NCBI RefSeq assembly: GCF_900176075.1
Contig: NZ_FWWV01000002.1
Coordinates: forward strand, 238,369 to 302,368
Direction of reading: 5' to 3'
DNA length: 64,000 nt
From: Pasteurella testudinis DSM 23072
GTDB lineage: Bacteria > Pseudomonadota > Gammaproteobacteria > Enterobacterales > Pasteurellaceae
A program made the translations under genes and the position numbers. Below are positions 1 to 8,300 of this stretch, piece after piece (position 1 is the first letter of the stretch; the number at the start of each line of letters is the position of its first letter). The notes under the pieces are model-generated. The model saw only the letters and a program-made list of their open reading frames with translations. It made no database searches and was not told the origin of the DNA.

Positions 1-191
1 TTGAATAAGGTATTGGACATTGTTCTTATAGAAGTATCACCAATAATCCTACCAGTATTGCTTTCAAGATTTTCTAATTCAATATCTATTGAATAATTTC
101 TTTGTTCTACACTTTCATGTCTAAGAAGAACCAAATCTTTAAACTTTCGCTGTTCCCAAGCGTGTGTGAAATGGTTCTGAAAATCTATCAT
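1..191 (-). CDS. hsdS cassette (partial, runs off left edge), type I specificity fragment
   Basis: The minus strand is open from an ATG at 191 to the left edge. The start of the product reads MIDFQNHFTHAWEQRKFKD, which matches the N-terminal start of a target-recognition domain in the intact hsdS at 2383-3570 (FTDAWEQRKL). After this the sequence is AT-rich and unlike the other two recognition domains, as expected for an alternative DNA-specificity domain. I see no ribosome binding site or promoter in the 31-base gap before it, so I infer a silent cassette that supplies a recognition domain by recombination. It lies back to back with the plus-strand cassette that follows. The 3' end cannot be seen. 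Confidence 0.7.
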   Translation of the reverse strand, partial: MIDFQNHFTHAWEQRKFKDLVLLRHESVEQRNYSIDIELENLESNTGRIIGDTSIRTMSNTLF

Positions 192-224
192 TAAAAATAC
201 ACACGCTTGGGAACAGCGAAAGTT
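142..224. repeat. 26-bp perfect inverted repeat joining two hsdS cassettes (repeat A1/A2)
   Basis: The arms lie at 142-167 and 199-224 and are exact reverse complements, separated by 31 bases. Each arm encodes the THAWEQRK entry into a recognition domain, one reading left and one reading right. The core CTTTCGCTGTTCCCAAGCGT is found again in the same orientation as A1 at 2935-2954 and 3499-3518, at the start of both recognition domains of hsdS. These shared blocks are plausible crossover sites. Confidence 0.9.
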
Positions 225-759
225 AGGGGATGTGGTTGATATAATTATGGGTCAATCACCTGACTCTAAAAATTACACTGATAATCCTAATGACCATATT
301 CTTGTTCAAGGAAATGCTGATATAAAAAATGGTAGAGTTTCCCCTAGAGTTTGGACTACACAAATTACAAAACAAGCTAAAAAAAATGACTTGATTTTAA
401 GTGTTAGAGCACCTGTCGGAGATATTGCAAAATCTGATTTTGATGTCGTTTTAGGACGTGGAGTTGCTGCAATTAGAGGGAGTGAATTTATTTTTCAAAC
501 ATTAAATAAATTAAACAATGATGGGTACTGGAACAGGTTAAGTTCAGGATCTACTTTTGACTCAGTAACTTCCAATCAAGTAAGAAATGCGGAAATTCTA
601 TTTCCAAACCTCGCTGAACAAACCGCCATCGGCAACTTTTTCAAGCAGCTGGACGAGGCTATCGCTTCTCATCAACGTCAGTCTCCATCGCTCTTAGCCA
701 TTAAAAAGGCCATTGCCGCAACCGCACCGGCAATGGCTTTCAAAGCATTTTCAAACTAG
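181..759 (+). CDS. hsdS cassette, half-length type I specificity fragment (probably silent)
   Basis: The frame is open from 181 to the stop at 757-759 but has no ATG. A GTG at 232 lies inside the conserved block, so it is unlikely to be the true start. The product enters as NKNTHAWEQRKLGDVVD, continues as a single AT-rich recognition domain, then reaches the conserved helix TAIGNFFKQLDEAIASHQR (frame shared with hsdS). After that it diverges into a tail of 26 residues that overlaps the hsdM terminator and the last codon of hsdM. It is on the strand opposite to the hsd operon. One recognition domain without a start or promoter fits a storage cassette for specificity switching. A working half-S protein made from GTG 232 is less likely. 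Confidence 0.75.
   Translation, partial: KSIIKNTHAWEQRKLGDVVDIIMGQSPDSKNYTDNPNDHILVQGNADIKNGRVSPRVWTTQITKQAKKNDLILSVRAPVGDIAKSDFDVVLGRGVAAIRGSEFIFQTLNKLNNDGYWNRLSSGSTFDSVTSNQVRNAEILFPNLAEQTAIGNFFKQLDEAIASHQRQSPSLLAIKKAIAATAPAMAFKAFSN
616..678 (+). repeat. 63-bp hsdS helix repeat, copy B1
   Basis: This block encodes EQTAIGNFFKQLDEAIASHQR. It is nearly identical, but in opposite orientation, to 2440-2502 (B2) and 3055-3117 (B3). The copies differ by only a few bases. B1 and B2 flank hsdM as inverted repeats. Confidence 0.9.
704..737 (-). terminator. Rho-independent terminator of hsdM
   Basis: On the minus strand, just after the hsdM stop, GCCATTGCCG and CGGCAATGGC (728-737 and 709-718) pair around a 9-base loop and are followed by CTTTTT. 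It ends the hsd operon and also lies within the tail of the plus-strand cassette. Confidence 0.8.
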
Positions 760-2354
760 ATATTCACACCCAGCAATCTCAGCTGTTCATGGATTTTCTG
801 CTCTAATTCCGCAATTTCGCGGTTATCTTCCGCCAATTGCCGCAACACCTCGTCCAAGTCGATTTGCTCTTCTTCCTCAAAGGTATCCACATAGCGCGGG
901 ATATTCAGGTTGAAGTCGTTTGCCTTGATTTCGTCCAATGTGGCGAGATGGGCGTATTTGTCGATGCTTTGCCGTGCCTGATAAGCATTTACGATTTTGT
1001 CGATATGCTCATCGCTTAATTTGTTTTGGTTTTTGCCTTTTTCAAACTCGTTGCTGGCATCGATAAATAAAATATCCTTGGTTTGGCGTTTTTTCTTGAA
1101 TACCAAAATGGCGGTCGGAATGCTGGTGCCGTAAAACAGATTGGCGGGCAGGCCGATCACCGCATCGAGCTGGTTTTTTTCAATAATGGTTTGGCGGATA
1201 TGCGCTTCTGCCGCACCACGGAACAGCACACCGTGCGGCAGCACAATCGCCATCGTGCCGTTGTCGTTCAAGTGATAAAGGCTGTGTTGGATAAAGGCAT
1301 AGTCGGCTTTGGAAGCCGGTGCGAGCTTGCCGTAAGGTGCAAAGCGCGGATCTTTCAGCTTGGTGTCGCTATTGTCCCATTTCGCTGAATAGGGCGGATT
1401 GGCAACCACGGCATCGAAAGCGCGCGGCTGATCCACGCCTTTGTCGTCGGGGCCGTCCGGCCAGTCGCCCTCCAGCGTGTCGGCATTGTGCAGGGTCATA
1501 TTGTAATAACCGACGTTGTGCATCATCAGATTCATACGCGCCAAGTTGTAGGTGGTGGTGTTCAGCTCCTGCCCGTAAAAACGGATTGCCCCCTCTTTTT
1601 CACCACCGGGCAATTCTGCCCGTACGGTCAACAGTAGCGAGCCCGAACCCATGGTCGGATCATACACCGAAAAGGCTTCTTTCGATTCGACTGCATTTTG
1701 CGTCACCAGCTTGGCCAAAATTTTGCTGACTTGGTGCGGTGTGTAGAATTCGCCGCCTTTTTTGCCTGCCGATGCCGCAAACTGACCGATCAGGTATTCG
1801 TAGATTTCGCCCAGAATATCTTTGCCGTCATCGCTTTTGTATTGCACGCTGTCCACCAGTTTGACAATACCGTTCAATGCCTTGGCGCGTGCGGTGGTGG
1901 AATTGCCCAAACGCGAATCACCCAAATTGATGTCGTTGAACAAGCCGCTAAAATCGGCATAGGCTTCTTTGTTGAGTTCGGAATTTTTGTTAAAGCTATC
2001 GAACAAGGCTTGGTAATCGCTAGGAATCACTTCGCTGTTGTTAATTTTATCCATCAGCGAACCCCACGTATTTTCCGGATTGATGGCATAGCCCAATGAT
2101 GCCGAAATATCTTGCAGATAGTCGTCCAATTCATCGTCGGTTGCTTGTGCCCGATACAAATCGTTGATTGATTTTCCGGCTTCCAATTCCAATACTTCAT
2201 TGACGGACAAATATTCTTCCTGTCGCTCGGACAAATAGCGGTAAAACATAAATGCCAAGATATAGTTTTTGTATTCCGATGCGTCCATATTACCGCGAAG
2301 TTCATTTGCCATTGCCCAAAGTTTGGAAGTGATGTCTTGCAGATTGTTACTCAT
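756..2354 (-). CDS. hsdM: Type I restriction-modification DNA methyltransferase subunit HsdM
   Basis: This 532-residue protein is the adenine-N6 methyltransferase subunit of a type I system. It transfers a methyl group from S-adenosylmethionine and acts with HsdS as M2S. An N-terminal HsdM helical domain covers about residues 1-130. The SAM-binding motif DPTMGSGSLL is at 232-241 and the catalytic NPPY at 319-322. Length is normal for the family. The start follows a GGAG ribosome site, 28 bases after the hsdS stop, and it is the last gene of the operon. Inverted hsdS repeats B1 (616-678) and B2 (2440-2502) flank it, so a crossover between them would turn the gene round. Confidence 0.95.
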   Translation of the reverse strand: MSNNLQDITSKLWAMANELRGNMDASEYKNYILAFMFYRYLSERQEEYLSVNEVLELEAGKSINDLYRAQATDDELDDYLQDISASLGYAINPENTWGSLMDKINNSEVIPSDYQALFDSFNKNSELNKEAYADFSGLFNDINLGDSRLGNSTTARAKALNGIVKLVDSVQYKSDDGKDILGEIYEYLIGQFAASAGKKGGEFYTPHQVSKILAKLVTQNAVESKEAFSVYDPTMGSGSLLLTVRAELPGGEKEGAIRFYGQELNTTTYNLARMNLMMHNVGYYNMTLHNADTLEGDWPDGPDDKGVDQPRAFDAVVANPPYSAKWDNSDTKLKDPRFAPYGKLAPASKADYAFIQHSLYHLNDNGTMAIVLPHGVLFRGAAEAHIRQTIIEKNQLDAVIGLPANLFYGTSIPTAILVFKKKRQTKDILFIDASNEFEKGKNQNKLSDEHIDKIVNAYQARQSIDKYAHLATLDEIKANDFNLNIPRYVDTFEEEEQIDLDEVLRQLAEDNREIAELEQKIHEQLRLLGVNI

Positions 2355-2382
2355 TTTTTAATACTCCGTTTTATCTTATTGT

Positions 2383-3570
2383 TTATACGAACATTTGTTG
2401 TAACAAGCCCTTTTTCAGGGTCTGCATATGTTCCAGTTTACGTTGATGAGAAGCGATAGCCTCGTCCAGCTGTTTGAAAAAGTTGCCGATGGCGTTTTGT
2501 TCTTCGTGATTAGGAAATGGGATAGGCATTTGGGCAAATAATTTATCTTTGATGGCAAAACGATCTGCTCGTGCACCGGTATCGCCATTTTCTTCCATAA
2601 ACCTATGCCAATGATTACTACTAAAATAGGTTTCTAAAAACTCATGCACAATACCGTCTGTTCTGAAAACATAATAAAGTGGTGACATTACGCCAGTTCT
2701 ACCTAGTTTATTCCGTTTTATTGGTCCAACAGGTGCTGAATTCGATATTCTTGGGTTGTAGACAAAATCATTATGCTTTACTACATAGTAGCCATTAAGA
2801 TTACTTGAATTGGAAATATCTTTATCAAAGAAATCTCTTTGACTGACTATTCCAAATTCTGCTGAATTGGTAAATGTTTCAATATATACGCCATCTGTAT
2901 TTTTTTGAGTTACCTTGCTGGAGATTTGATTTAACTTTCGCTGTTCCCAAGCGTCCGTAAAATTCGGGAATCTAAGCTCCGGAAATGCCTCTCCGTCTCT
3001 CGGAAACATTTTTTGCAGCATACTTTGCTTGAGTTCTTTCATTCGCTCATACTTACGCTGATGAGAAGCGATAGCCTCGTCCAGTTGTTTGAAAAAGTTG
3101 CCGATGGCGGTTTGTTCGGCTGAAATAGGGATAGCTACTTTAAAATCTGAAAATTTTGAAATCCAATGCCTTTCATGACTTTGAGGAATGTAATTTATAT
3201 TTTTCAAGATATTAAAAATAAAATTATAATTATCATCACGTTCCTTTAAACTAAGTAGCTTTATTGCCGAACTTTTGATTTTAAAAGGAAAATCGACATA
3301 ATGTGAACTTGTTGTAAAATCATCAAAAATGATAATGGGATCTAGCTTACTTGCTTGTTTAATTCCACTTAATTCTGACGTGTATCCTAAAATAAAACTT
3401 TTTCCTGCGGTTAAAACAGGTGTTTTGAAACTATCACCATAATCTGTAGATTCTACAAGATAATTTGTCGGTTGTTCATATTGCAATAAATCCCCAAGCT
3501 TTCGCTGTTCCCAAGCGTCAGTGAAGCCGGGGAAGCGTAGTTTTGGCACAGCATTGTTTTTTGCGTTCAT
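2383..3570 (-). CDS. hsdS: Type I restriction-modification specificity subunit HsdS (expressed copy)
   Basis: This 395-residue subunit chooses the DNA target for HsdM and HsdR. It has the usual two-repeat plan. Recognition domain 1 covers about residues 27-150, then comes helix 1 (AEQTAIGNFFKQLDEAIASH, 151-170, with a following linker). Domain 2 is entered by FTDAWEQRKL near 204-213, and helix 2 (NAIGNFFKQLDEAIASHQRK) is close to the C-terminus. Both recognition domains are AT-rich while the shared blocks are not. Each shared block is also present in the left-edge cassettes, so domains can in principle be exchanged. The ATG has a GGAG site. It is the only complete S gene in the window and sits directly before hsdM. 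Confidence 0.93.
   Translation of the reverse strand: MNAKNNAVPKLRFPGFTDAWEQRKLGDLLQYEQPTNYLVESTDYGDSFKTPVLTAGKSFILGYTSELSGIKQASKLDPIIIFDDFTTSSHYVDFPFKIKSSAIKLLSLKERDDNYNFIFNILKNINYIPQSHERHWISKFSDFKVAIPISAEQTAIGNFFKQLDEAIASHQRKYERMKELKQSMLQKMFPRDGEAFPELRFPNFTDAWEQRKLNQISSKVTQKNTDGVYIETFTNSAEFGIVSQRDFFDKDISNSSNLNGYYVVKHNDFVYNPRISNSAPVGPIKRNKLGRTGVMSPLYYVFRTDGIVHEFLETYFSSNHWHRFMEENGDTGARADRFAIKDKLFAQMPIPFPNHEEQNAIGNFFKQLDEAIASHQRKLEHMQTLKKGLLQQMFV
2440..2502 (-). repeat. 63-bp hsdS helix repeat, copy B2
   Basis: This encodes helix 2 at the C-terminal end of hsdS. It is nearly identical to B1 (616-678, opposite orientation) and B3 (3055-3117, same orientation). Confidence 0.9.
2933..2954 (-). 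repeat. hsdS entry repeat, copy A3
   Basis: This copy of the AWEQRKL-coding block marks the start of recognition domain 2. It shares 22 bases with A1 and is inverted relative to A2 (199-224). Confidence 0.88.
3055..3117 (-). repeat. 63-bp hsdS helix repeat, copy B3
   Basis: This encodes helix 1 in the middle of hsdS. It is a direct repeat of B2 and is inverted relative to B1. Confidence 0.9.
3499..3518 (-). repeat. hsdS entry repeat, copy A4
   Basis: This 20-base copy of the AWEQRKL-coding block marks the start of recognition domain 1. It is a direct repeat of A3 and inverted relative to A2. Confidence 0.88.
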
Positions 3571-3685
3571 TGTTGCTCCGTCATGTCATGAATTGCCAAG
3601 CCGAGTGAGTGCCGGCAATGCGATTTGTTTTTTGAACTATCAACTTATCGTTGACAATTGGTTGTTTAAGCGTTTTTCTAGCGAG

Positions 3686-3718
3686 AAGTGGTTGTCAACT
3701 TACGGTTTACAACCACTT
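3686..3718. repeat. Hairpin with 10-bp stem at the broken end of the second RhuM gene
   Basis: AAGTGGTTGT (3686-3695) and ACAACCACTT (3709-3718) are perfect reverse complements around a 13-base loop. The loop holds the stop codon of the short RhuM gene. There is no T-run on either strand, so it does not look like a simple terminator. A related sequence (AACTTATCG, then GACAATTGGTTG) lies just after it towards hsdS. Confidence 0.6.
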
Positions 3719-4299
3719 ATAGCGTAGTGAAATTTATTTTGCACATTGGTGTAAAACTGGCGGGTAATTTCCGAATTTTTATCATAATCATAGGAGATTT
3801 CGGCAAAAATATCGGTCAGTTGTTTCCAAATCCTCTGTTCGCTGGCACGGATGGAACGGACGGTTTCCAATAATTCACGGAAATAATCTTTGCCAAAGGC
3901 GTTTTCACCTTGCTTTAGGCGTTCGACATCAATAGCAAAGCCTTTTTGGATATAGGCTTTTAAAATCTCGCTCGCCCAAATGCGGAATTTGGTGGCTTTT
4001 TGGGAATTGACACGGTAGCCGACGGAGATAATGGCATCAAGATTGTAATATTTGGTCGATTTAGTTTGGGTTTTGCCTGCAATAGCACCGTGCTGAGTGG
4101 TATGTGCAATTTCCGCACACACCACTTTTTCATCTAATTCATTGGTTTCAAATATATTTTTTAAATGCCGTGAAATGGATGTGCGATCTACACCAAATAA
4201 CTGGGCAATGCTTTTTTGCGTCGCCCACAGGGTTTCATCTTGCACCAAAACTTCGGTATGCTCGCCGTGGTCGTAAATCAAAAATTGGATTTCGTTCAT
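3700..4299 (-). CDS. RhuM-family protein, C-terminally shortened
   Basis: This 199-residue protein belongs to the RhuM (virulence RhuM) family, whose biochemical role is not established. It has the family start (VLVQDETLWATQKSIAQLFGVDRTSISRHLKNI, residues 17-50), which resembles a helix-turn-helix. The conserved YYNLDAIISVGYRVNSQKATKFRIWAS block follows. It ends at AISGCKP, about where its larger neighbour continues with ATGKTAAELV, so roughly the last 140 residues are missing. The stop lies in the loop of the 3686-3718 hairpin. Its ATG overlaps the stop of the neighbouring RhuM gene by 4 bases. It may be a naturally short form or a truncated copy. Confidence 0.75.
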   Translation of the reverse strand: MNEIQFLIYDHGEHTEVLVQDETLWATQKSIAQLFGVDRTSISRHLKNIFETNELDEKVVCAEIAHTTQHGAIAGKTQTKSTKYYNLDAIISVGYRVNSQKATKFRIWASEILKAYIQKGFAIDVERLKQGENAFGKDYFRELLETVRSIRASEQRIWKQLTDIFAEISYDYDKNSEITRQFYTNVQNKFHYAISGCKP

Positions 4300-5336
4300 T
4301 TTTCACCACCTTTATTACGACCGCTCAATTGACGGCTTTTCAACTCGCTATGCACTTCGTCCAGCAATATGACATCTTCCGCTTCGGCTTGTGCTGCCTG
4401 CCATTGTTTACGGGCGGTATCGAATAGTTCGTATTGGGCGGCTGCCAGTGATTTCATTTGTTCTCGATTGCGTGAGCCTTTGCCTGCCAGTATCTCAAAG
4501 CCGTTGAATGCCAATAATTGCTCTACATTATCACGCCAATAGGCAAGAGTTAAATCACGACGGTTTTTCACCTGCAATTCTGCAGATTCCAAAAAGATGG
4601 TGCTCAAGCGGTTTAGGGTGTCGATTTCATCGGCATCGAGGTAGTTTTTAGCAATGATGATGTCGCCTTTACGAACCACTTTGCCCTTCCATGCCTGCAA
4701 ACCCATATTGGGCTGACTGGCATCGGCACGGCTGCATACCAACTCTGCCGCTGTTTTGCCTGTGGCAGCATACAGCAGTTTGTTTTGAGTTTCGGCAAAA
4801 AACATCTCGGTGGCTTTGTCACTCGGGTCGTAATCTGACGATAATTTAAGTAAATCACGGATTTTTTGATAAAACCGCATTTCACTGGCTCGAATATCAC
4901 GAATCTGCTCAAGCAGTTCGTCAAAATAATCAAACCTGCCGTTTGGATTTTTCAGGCGTTCGCTGTCAATTAAAAAACCTTTTTGCAAATAGCTTTGCAA
5001 ATGCTGATTTGCCCAACGGCGGAACTGCACCCCTCTAGGACTACGCACACGGAATCCGACTGCCAGAATCATCTCCAAGGCATAGTGTTTGACCTTGTAT
5101 TGCTTGCCATCGGCGGCAGTTATTAAATAATCCTTAATAACTGAAATTTCATCTAACTCTTTGTCTTCCAATATATTTTTGATATGAGTTGCGATATTGG
5201 GTACTGAGGTGTCAAAAAGTTCAGCAAGCTGGGATTGGCTCAGCCAAATGCTGTCGCCCTGTACAAATAGGGCAACGTTGCTTTTGCCGTCGTCGGTATT
5301 GTAGATGATGAGATTGTCCGGTTGCATTTCGTTCAT
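4296..5336 (-). CDS. rhuM: RhuM-family protein, full length
   Basis: This 346-residue protein is of the RhuM family, often found inside type I restriction loci and named after a Salmonella pathogenicity-island gene; its activity is unknown. The N-terminus (VALFVQGDSIWLSQSQLAELFDTS) looks like a winged or helix-turn-helix DNA-binding start. The signature HYALEMILAVGFRVRSPRGVQFRRWAN follows. The C-terminal half contains AATGKTAAELVCSRADASQPNMGL and a charged helical end. It begins 9 bases after hsdR and overlaps the next gene by 4 bases, so it is translated as part of the hsd operon. A regulatory or anti-invader role in this locus is only inferred. Confidence 0.85.
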   Translation of the reverse strand: MNEMQPDNLIIYNTDDGKSNVALFVQGDSIWLSQSQLAELFDTSVPNIATHIKNILEDKELDEISVIKDYLITAADGKQYKVKHYALEMILAVGFRVRSPRGVQFRRWANQHLQSYLQKGFLIDSERLKNPNGRFDYFDELLEQIRDIRASEMRFYQKIRDLLKLSSDYDPSDKATEMFFAETQNKLLYAATGKTAAELVCSRADASQPNMGLQAWKGKVVRKGDIIIAKNYLDADEIDTLNRLSTIFLESAELQVKNRRDLTLAYWRDNVEQLLAFNGFEILAGKGSRNREQMKSLAAAQYELFDTARKQWQAAQAEAEDVILLDEVHSELKSRQLSGRNKGGEK

Positions 5337-5345
5337 AATTTTCCC

Positions 5346-8300
5346 CTAATGCTTTTCCGCCATGCGGTCTGCCAATTCGTAAATCGCGGCACGCAAATCG
5401 TTGCCGTAACGGATTTTGCTTAATTGCTGCACTGCTTGGTCGTGTGCCAAAGTGCGGTAGTCTTTGCGGGCTTCGGCGATCAGGTCGCGGATTTGACCGT
5501 TACTGTCGAGGTCTTGCACGCCGTATTGGTGTTTGGAAAACAGTTCGCGTATTTGTGCGCTGCTGATGATGTCGGTGATGCCCCATTTCACGCGGAAATC
5601 GAGGAAAGTGCGGTCGAGGCTGACATTGCTGGCCGCTTGAATAATCTGTTCGCTCGATTGCAGATTACGCACGGGATAGGAGATATTGTCGGCTTCGGTC
5701 GGGTAACTGCCGTTGAAAATGGCGGTGGCAGCGTTAATGATGGTGCCGGCATAGCTGCGGTCTTCCAAGCCGTTGGCAAAGCGGGTGATTTCGGCGCGGG
5801 TTTGCTCGGCTTCTGCCATTTTTTGCTCGTGCACTTCATTGAGCAGCCGCTCGACCAGCTCGGTGAGGTAGTCGTAATCGATTTTGACGTCTTTCACATG
5901 GGTCATACGCAATTCGATTTGGTGCAGCGGGATTTTTTTGCTCTCTGCCAAGTACTGTTTCAATTCGTTGGCGAGCACGGTGGTGAGCATTTTTTCCTGC
6001 TCTGCGGTGATGCCCAAGGCATCCAGCAACACATCAGGATTATCATAATCAAAGCCAATTTCACCATCTTGCGTATTGTATTGCTTGAGCTTGGTCATGC
6101 CGTTGTTGTAGTCGCGCAGCAAATCGACCATTTGCTCTTTGGCTTTTTCAGACGGCGGCAGGTGGTTGAAATCATCGGTCATTGCGCCGATTTTTTGCAC
6201 GGTGGCTTTCACTTCGGCCAATACTTCATGAAAGGGCTTTGCCAGCAGGCCGTCTTGTTGGTTGCTTTGGCGCTGCTCGTCGGGCGAGAGAATGGCAGAA
6301 TCTTTGTTGGCATAGATGGCGAGCGCATCGTTCATCAGCTTTTCGTTGTGCGCCGGCCAGCGGTAATTGACGATGCGCCCCCACGGTTTTTCTTTCATGT
6401 CGGCAATGCGGTTGGTGCGCGAATAGGCCTGAATCAAGCCCGCGCCTTTCAAAGTGCGGTCAACATAAAGGGTGTTTAACTCAGGCGCATCAAAGCCGGT
6501 GAGCAACTGATCGACCACAATCACCAAATCGAGAAATTGCTTGTCGGCGGCGGTTTTGTTCAGACGGCTGGTGACATCTTGGGTGTAGCCTGCCACATCA
6601 TCCATTTTAAATTTTGTACCGAATTGGTCGTTATACACTTCCATCGCTTCATATAAGCCACGGTTGCTTTCAAGCATACTGTCGTTGTTGCTGGTATTGA
6701 GGCTGAACGTGACCGCCACTTTCAGGGTCGGCAATCCGGCGGCTTGTTTTTTTGTATTGACCTCTTGGAACTCGCGGAAATACATCATTGCCATCGGAGT
6801 ACTGGCTTTGCCGCCGCCAACGTGGGTGGTGAAAAGGGCGTTGTATTTGCCGTCGTTGGAGCGGTTGCGCCAGTTTTTGAAAATATCCGCCACCACCAGC
6901 TTCACATGGTCGGCGTTTTCGTCGTAAAAGCTGGGCTCGACCGCATCGTCCATGTCTTCTTGGCTTAAGTTGGCGATTTTGTCGGCGATTTGTTGTTCGC
7001 TCCATTTCGGATACCGCTCTTTATAAAATTCGGGTAGGTATTTACTTTTCATCTGTGCTTCGTCGATGGTGGTTTCAAAATCGACTTTGAAACCGAGCAC
7101 ATTGCGGTCGGCAATGGCTTCGCGAATGGTGTAGGCATGCAGCAAGGGGCCGAAAATATCTTCGGTGCGCAAGCCTTTGGTGGTGTCGTCAAACATCGGT
7201 GTGCCGGTGTAGCCTACCCAGGCAGAGCGTTTGAAGGCCGTCTGAATCGCTTTGAAGCTGTCGCCGCCGGTGGAACGGTGTGCTTCATCGACGATAAAGA
7301 CGATGTTTTTATCGGGTGCGACAAAGCTCTTGCGTTTGATCAGGGTATCGAGTTTTTGCACTGAAGTGACGATGATGTCGTTGCCCTTACTTTTGAGCTT
7401 GCGGCTCAAATCGTTGGTGCTGTTGGTGTCTTTGACCACGCCGCTTTTCACCAATTCGCCAACCTCGCCGTCGGGATCGTAGGCTTGGTAGTTTTCGCTG
7501 GTCTGGCGGGTGAGCGCGATGCGGTCGACCACAAACACCACTTTGTCCACGCGCGGCATCCGGCTGGCCAGCCAGGCGGTTTTGAAGCTGGTGATGGTTT
7601 TGCCTGAGCCGGTGGTGTGCCAGATATAGCCGACTTTGTTGTTGCCGAATTCGAAATCCACTTGTTTCAGACGGCTGATGATGTTTTGGGTGGCATACAC
7701 CTGATACGGGCGCATCACTTTGAGCATCTGCTTGTTTTTGGTGCCGTCCAAAATCATATAATTGGTTGCCATTTGGTGCGCCATCGGAATACTGAGCATG
7801 GCATCGGCAAAGGCGCGCCAATCGCGCACAATGGCATTGCTGTCGCGGTGTTGCCAGTTGAAGGCGAAATCTTTGTTGAATTTGTCGGCGGTGGTGTTGG
7901 CCATGTATTTGGCATTGTTGGGCGTGATGGCGACCAGAATTTGCAGGGTGGAAAAAATATCGCGGTATTGGTTTTCGTCGATGTATTGGTGCATTTGATT
8001 CAACGCATCGTTCACATCGAGGGTGTCGCGCTTTTCTTCGATTTGGATAATCGGCAGGCCGTTGATCAGCAAGGTGGTGTCGAACACGCGGTTTTGCTTG
8101 CCGTTGATGCGAGCGGGGCGTTGGATTTGATTCACCACTTGGTATACGGTGTCGCCCGCACCCACTTGTTTCTGGTCAAATACGGTCAGAAAAACATGGC
8201 GACCGTCGTCCAAATCAATTTCGATTTGCGAAACGCCGTTTAAGCCGTAGAGGAATCGCCCAGCTTCATAAGGCGTGCGGCATAGCTCCTCGATGACTTT

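Noticed and set aside
142..224. The 26-bp inverted repeat considered as the end of an insertion sequence
   Set aside because: Both arms encode the hsdS entry block in frame and recur inside hsdS; no transposase and no target duplication is seen.
1319..2099. Plus-strand frames opposite hsdM
   Set aside because: They are shadows of a well-supported methyltransferase gene and overlap each other in different frames.
3571..3699. Gap between the short RhuM gene and hsdS considered as an attachment site or missing RhuM end
   Set aside because: No reading frame there resembles the rest of RhuM, and no integrase or tRNA lies nearby; only the hairpin is supported.
5424..6479. A long plus-strand reading frame of 351 codons opposite hsdR
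   Set aside because: It mirrors the codon pattern of hsdR, has no ribosome site and its product has no recognisable domain; hsdR is clearly the gene.
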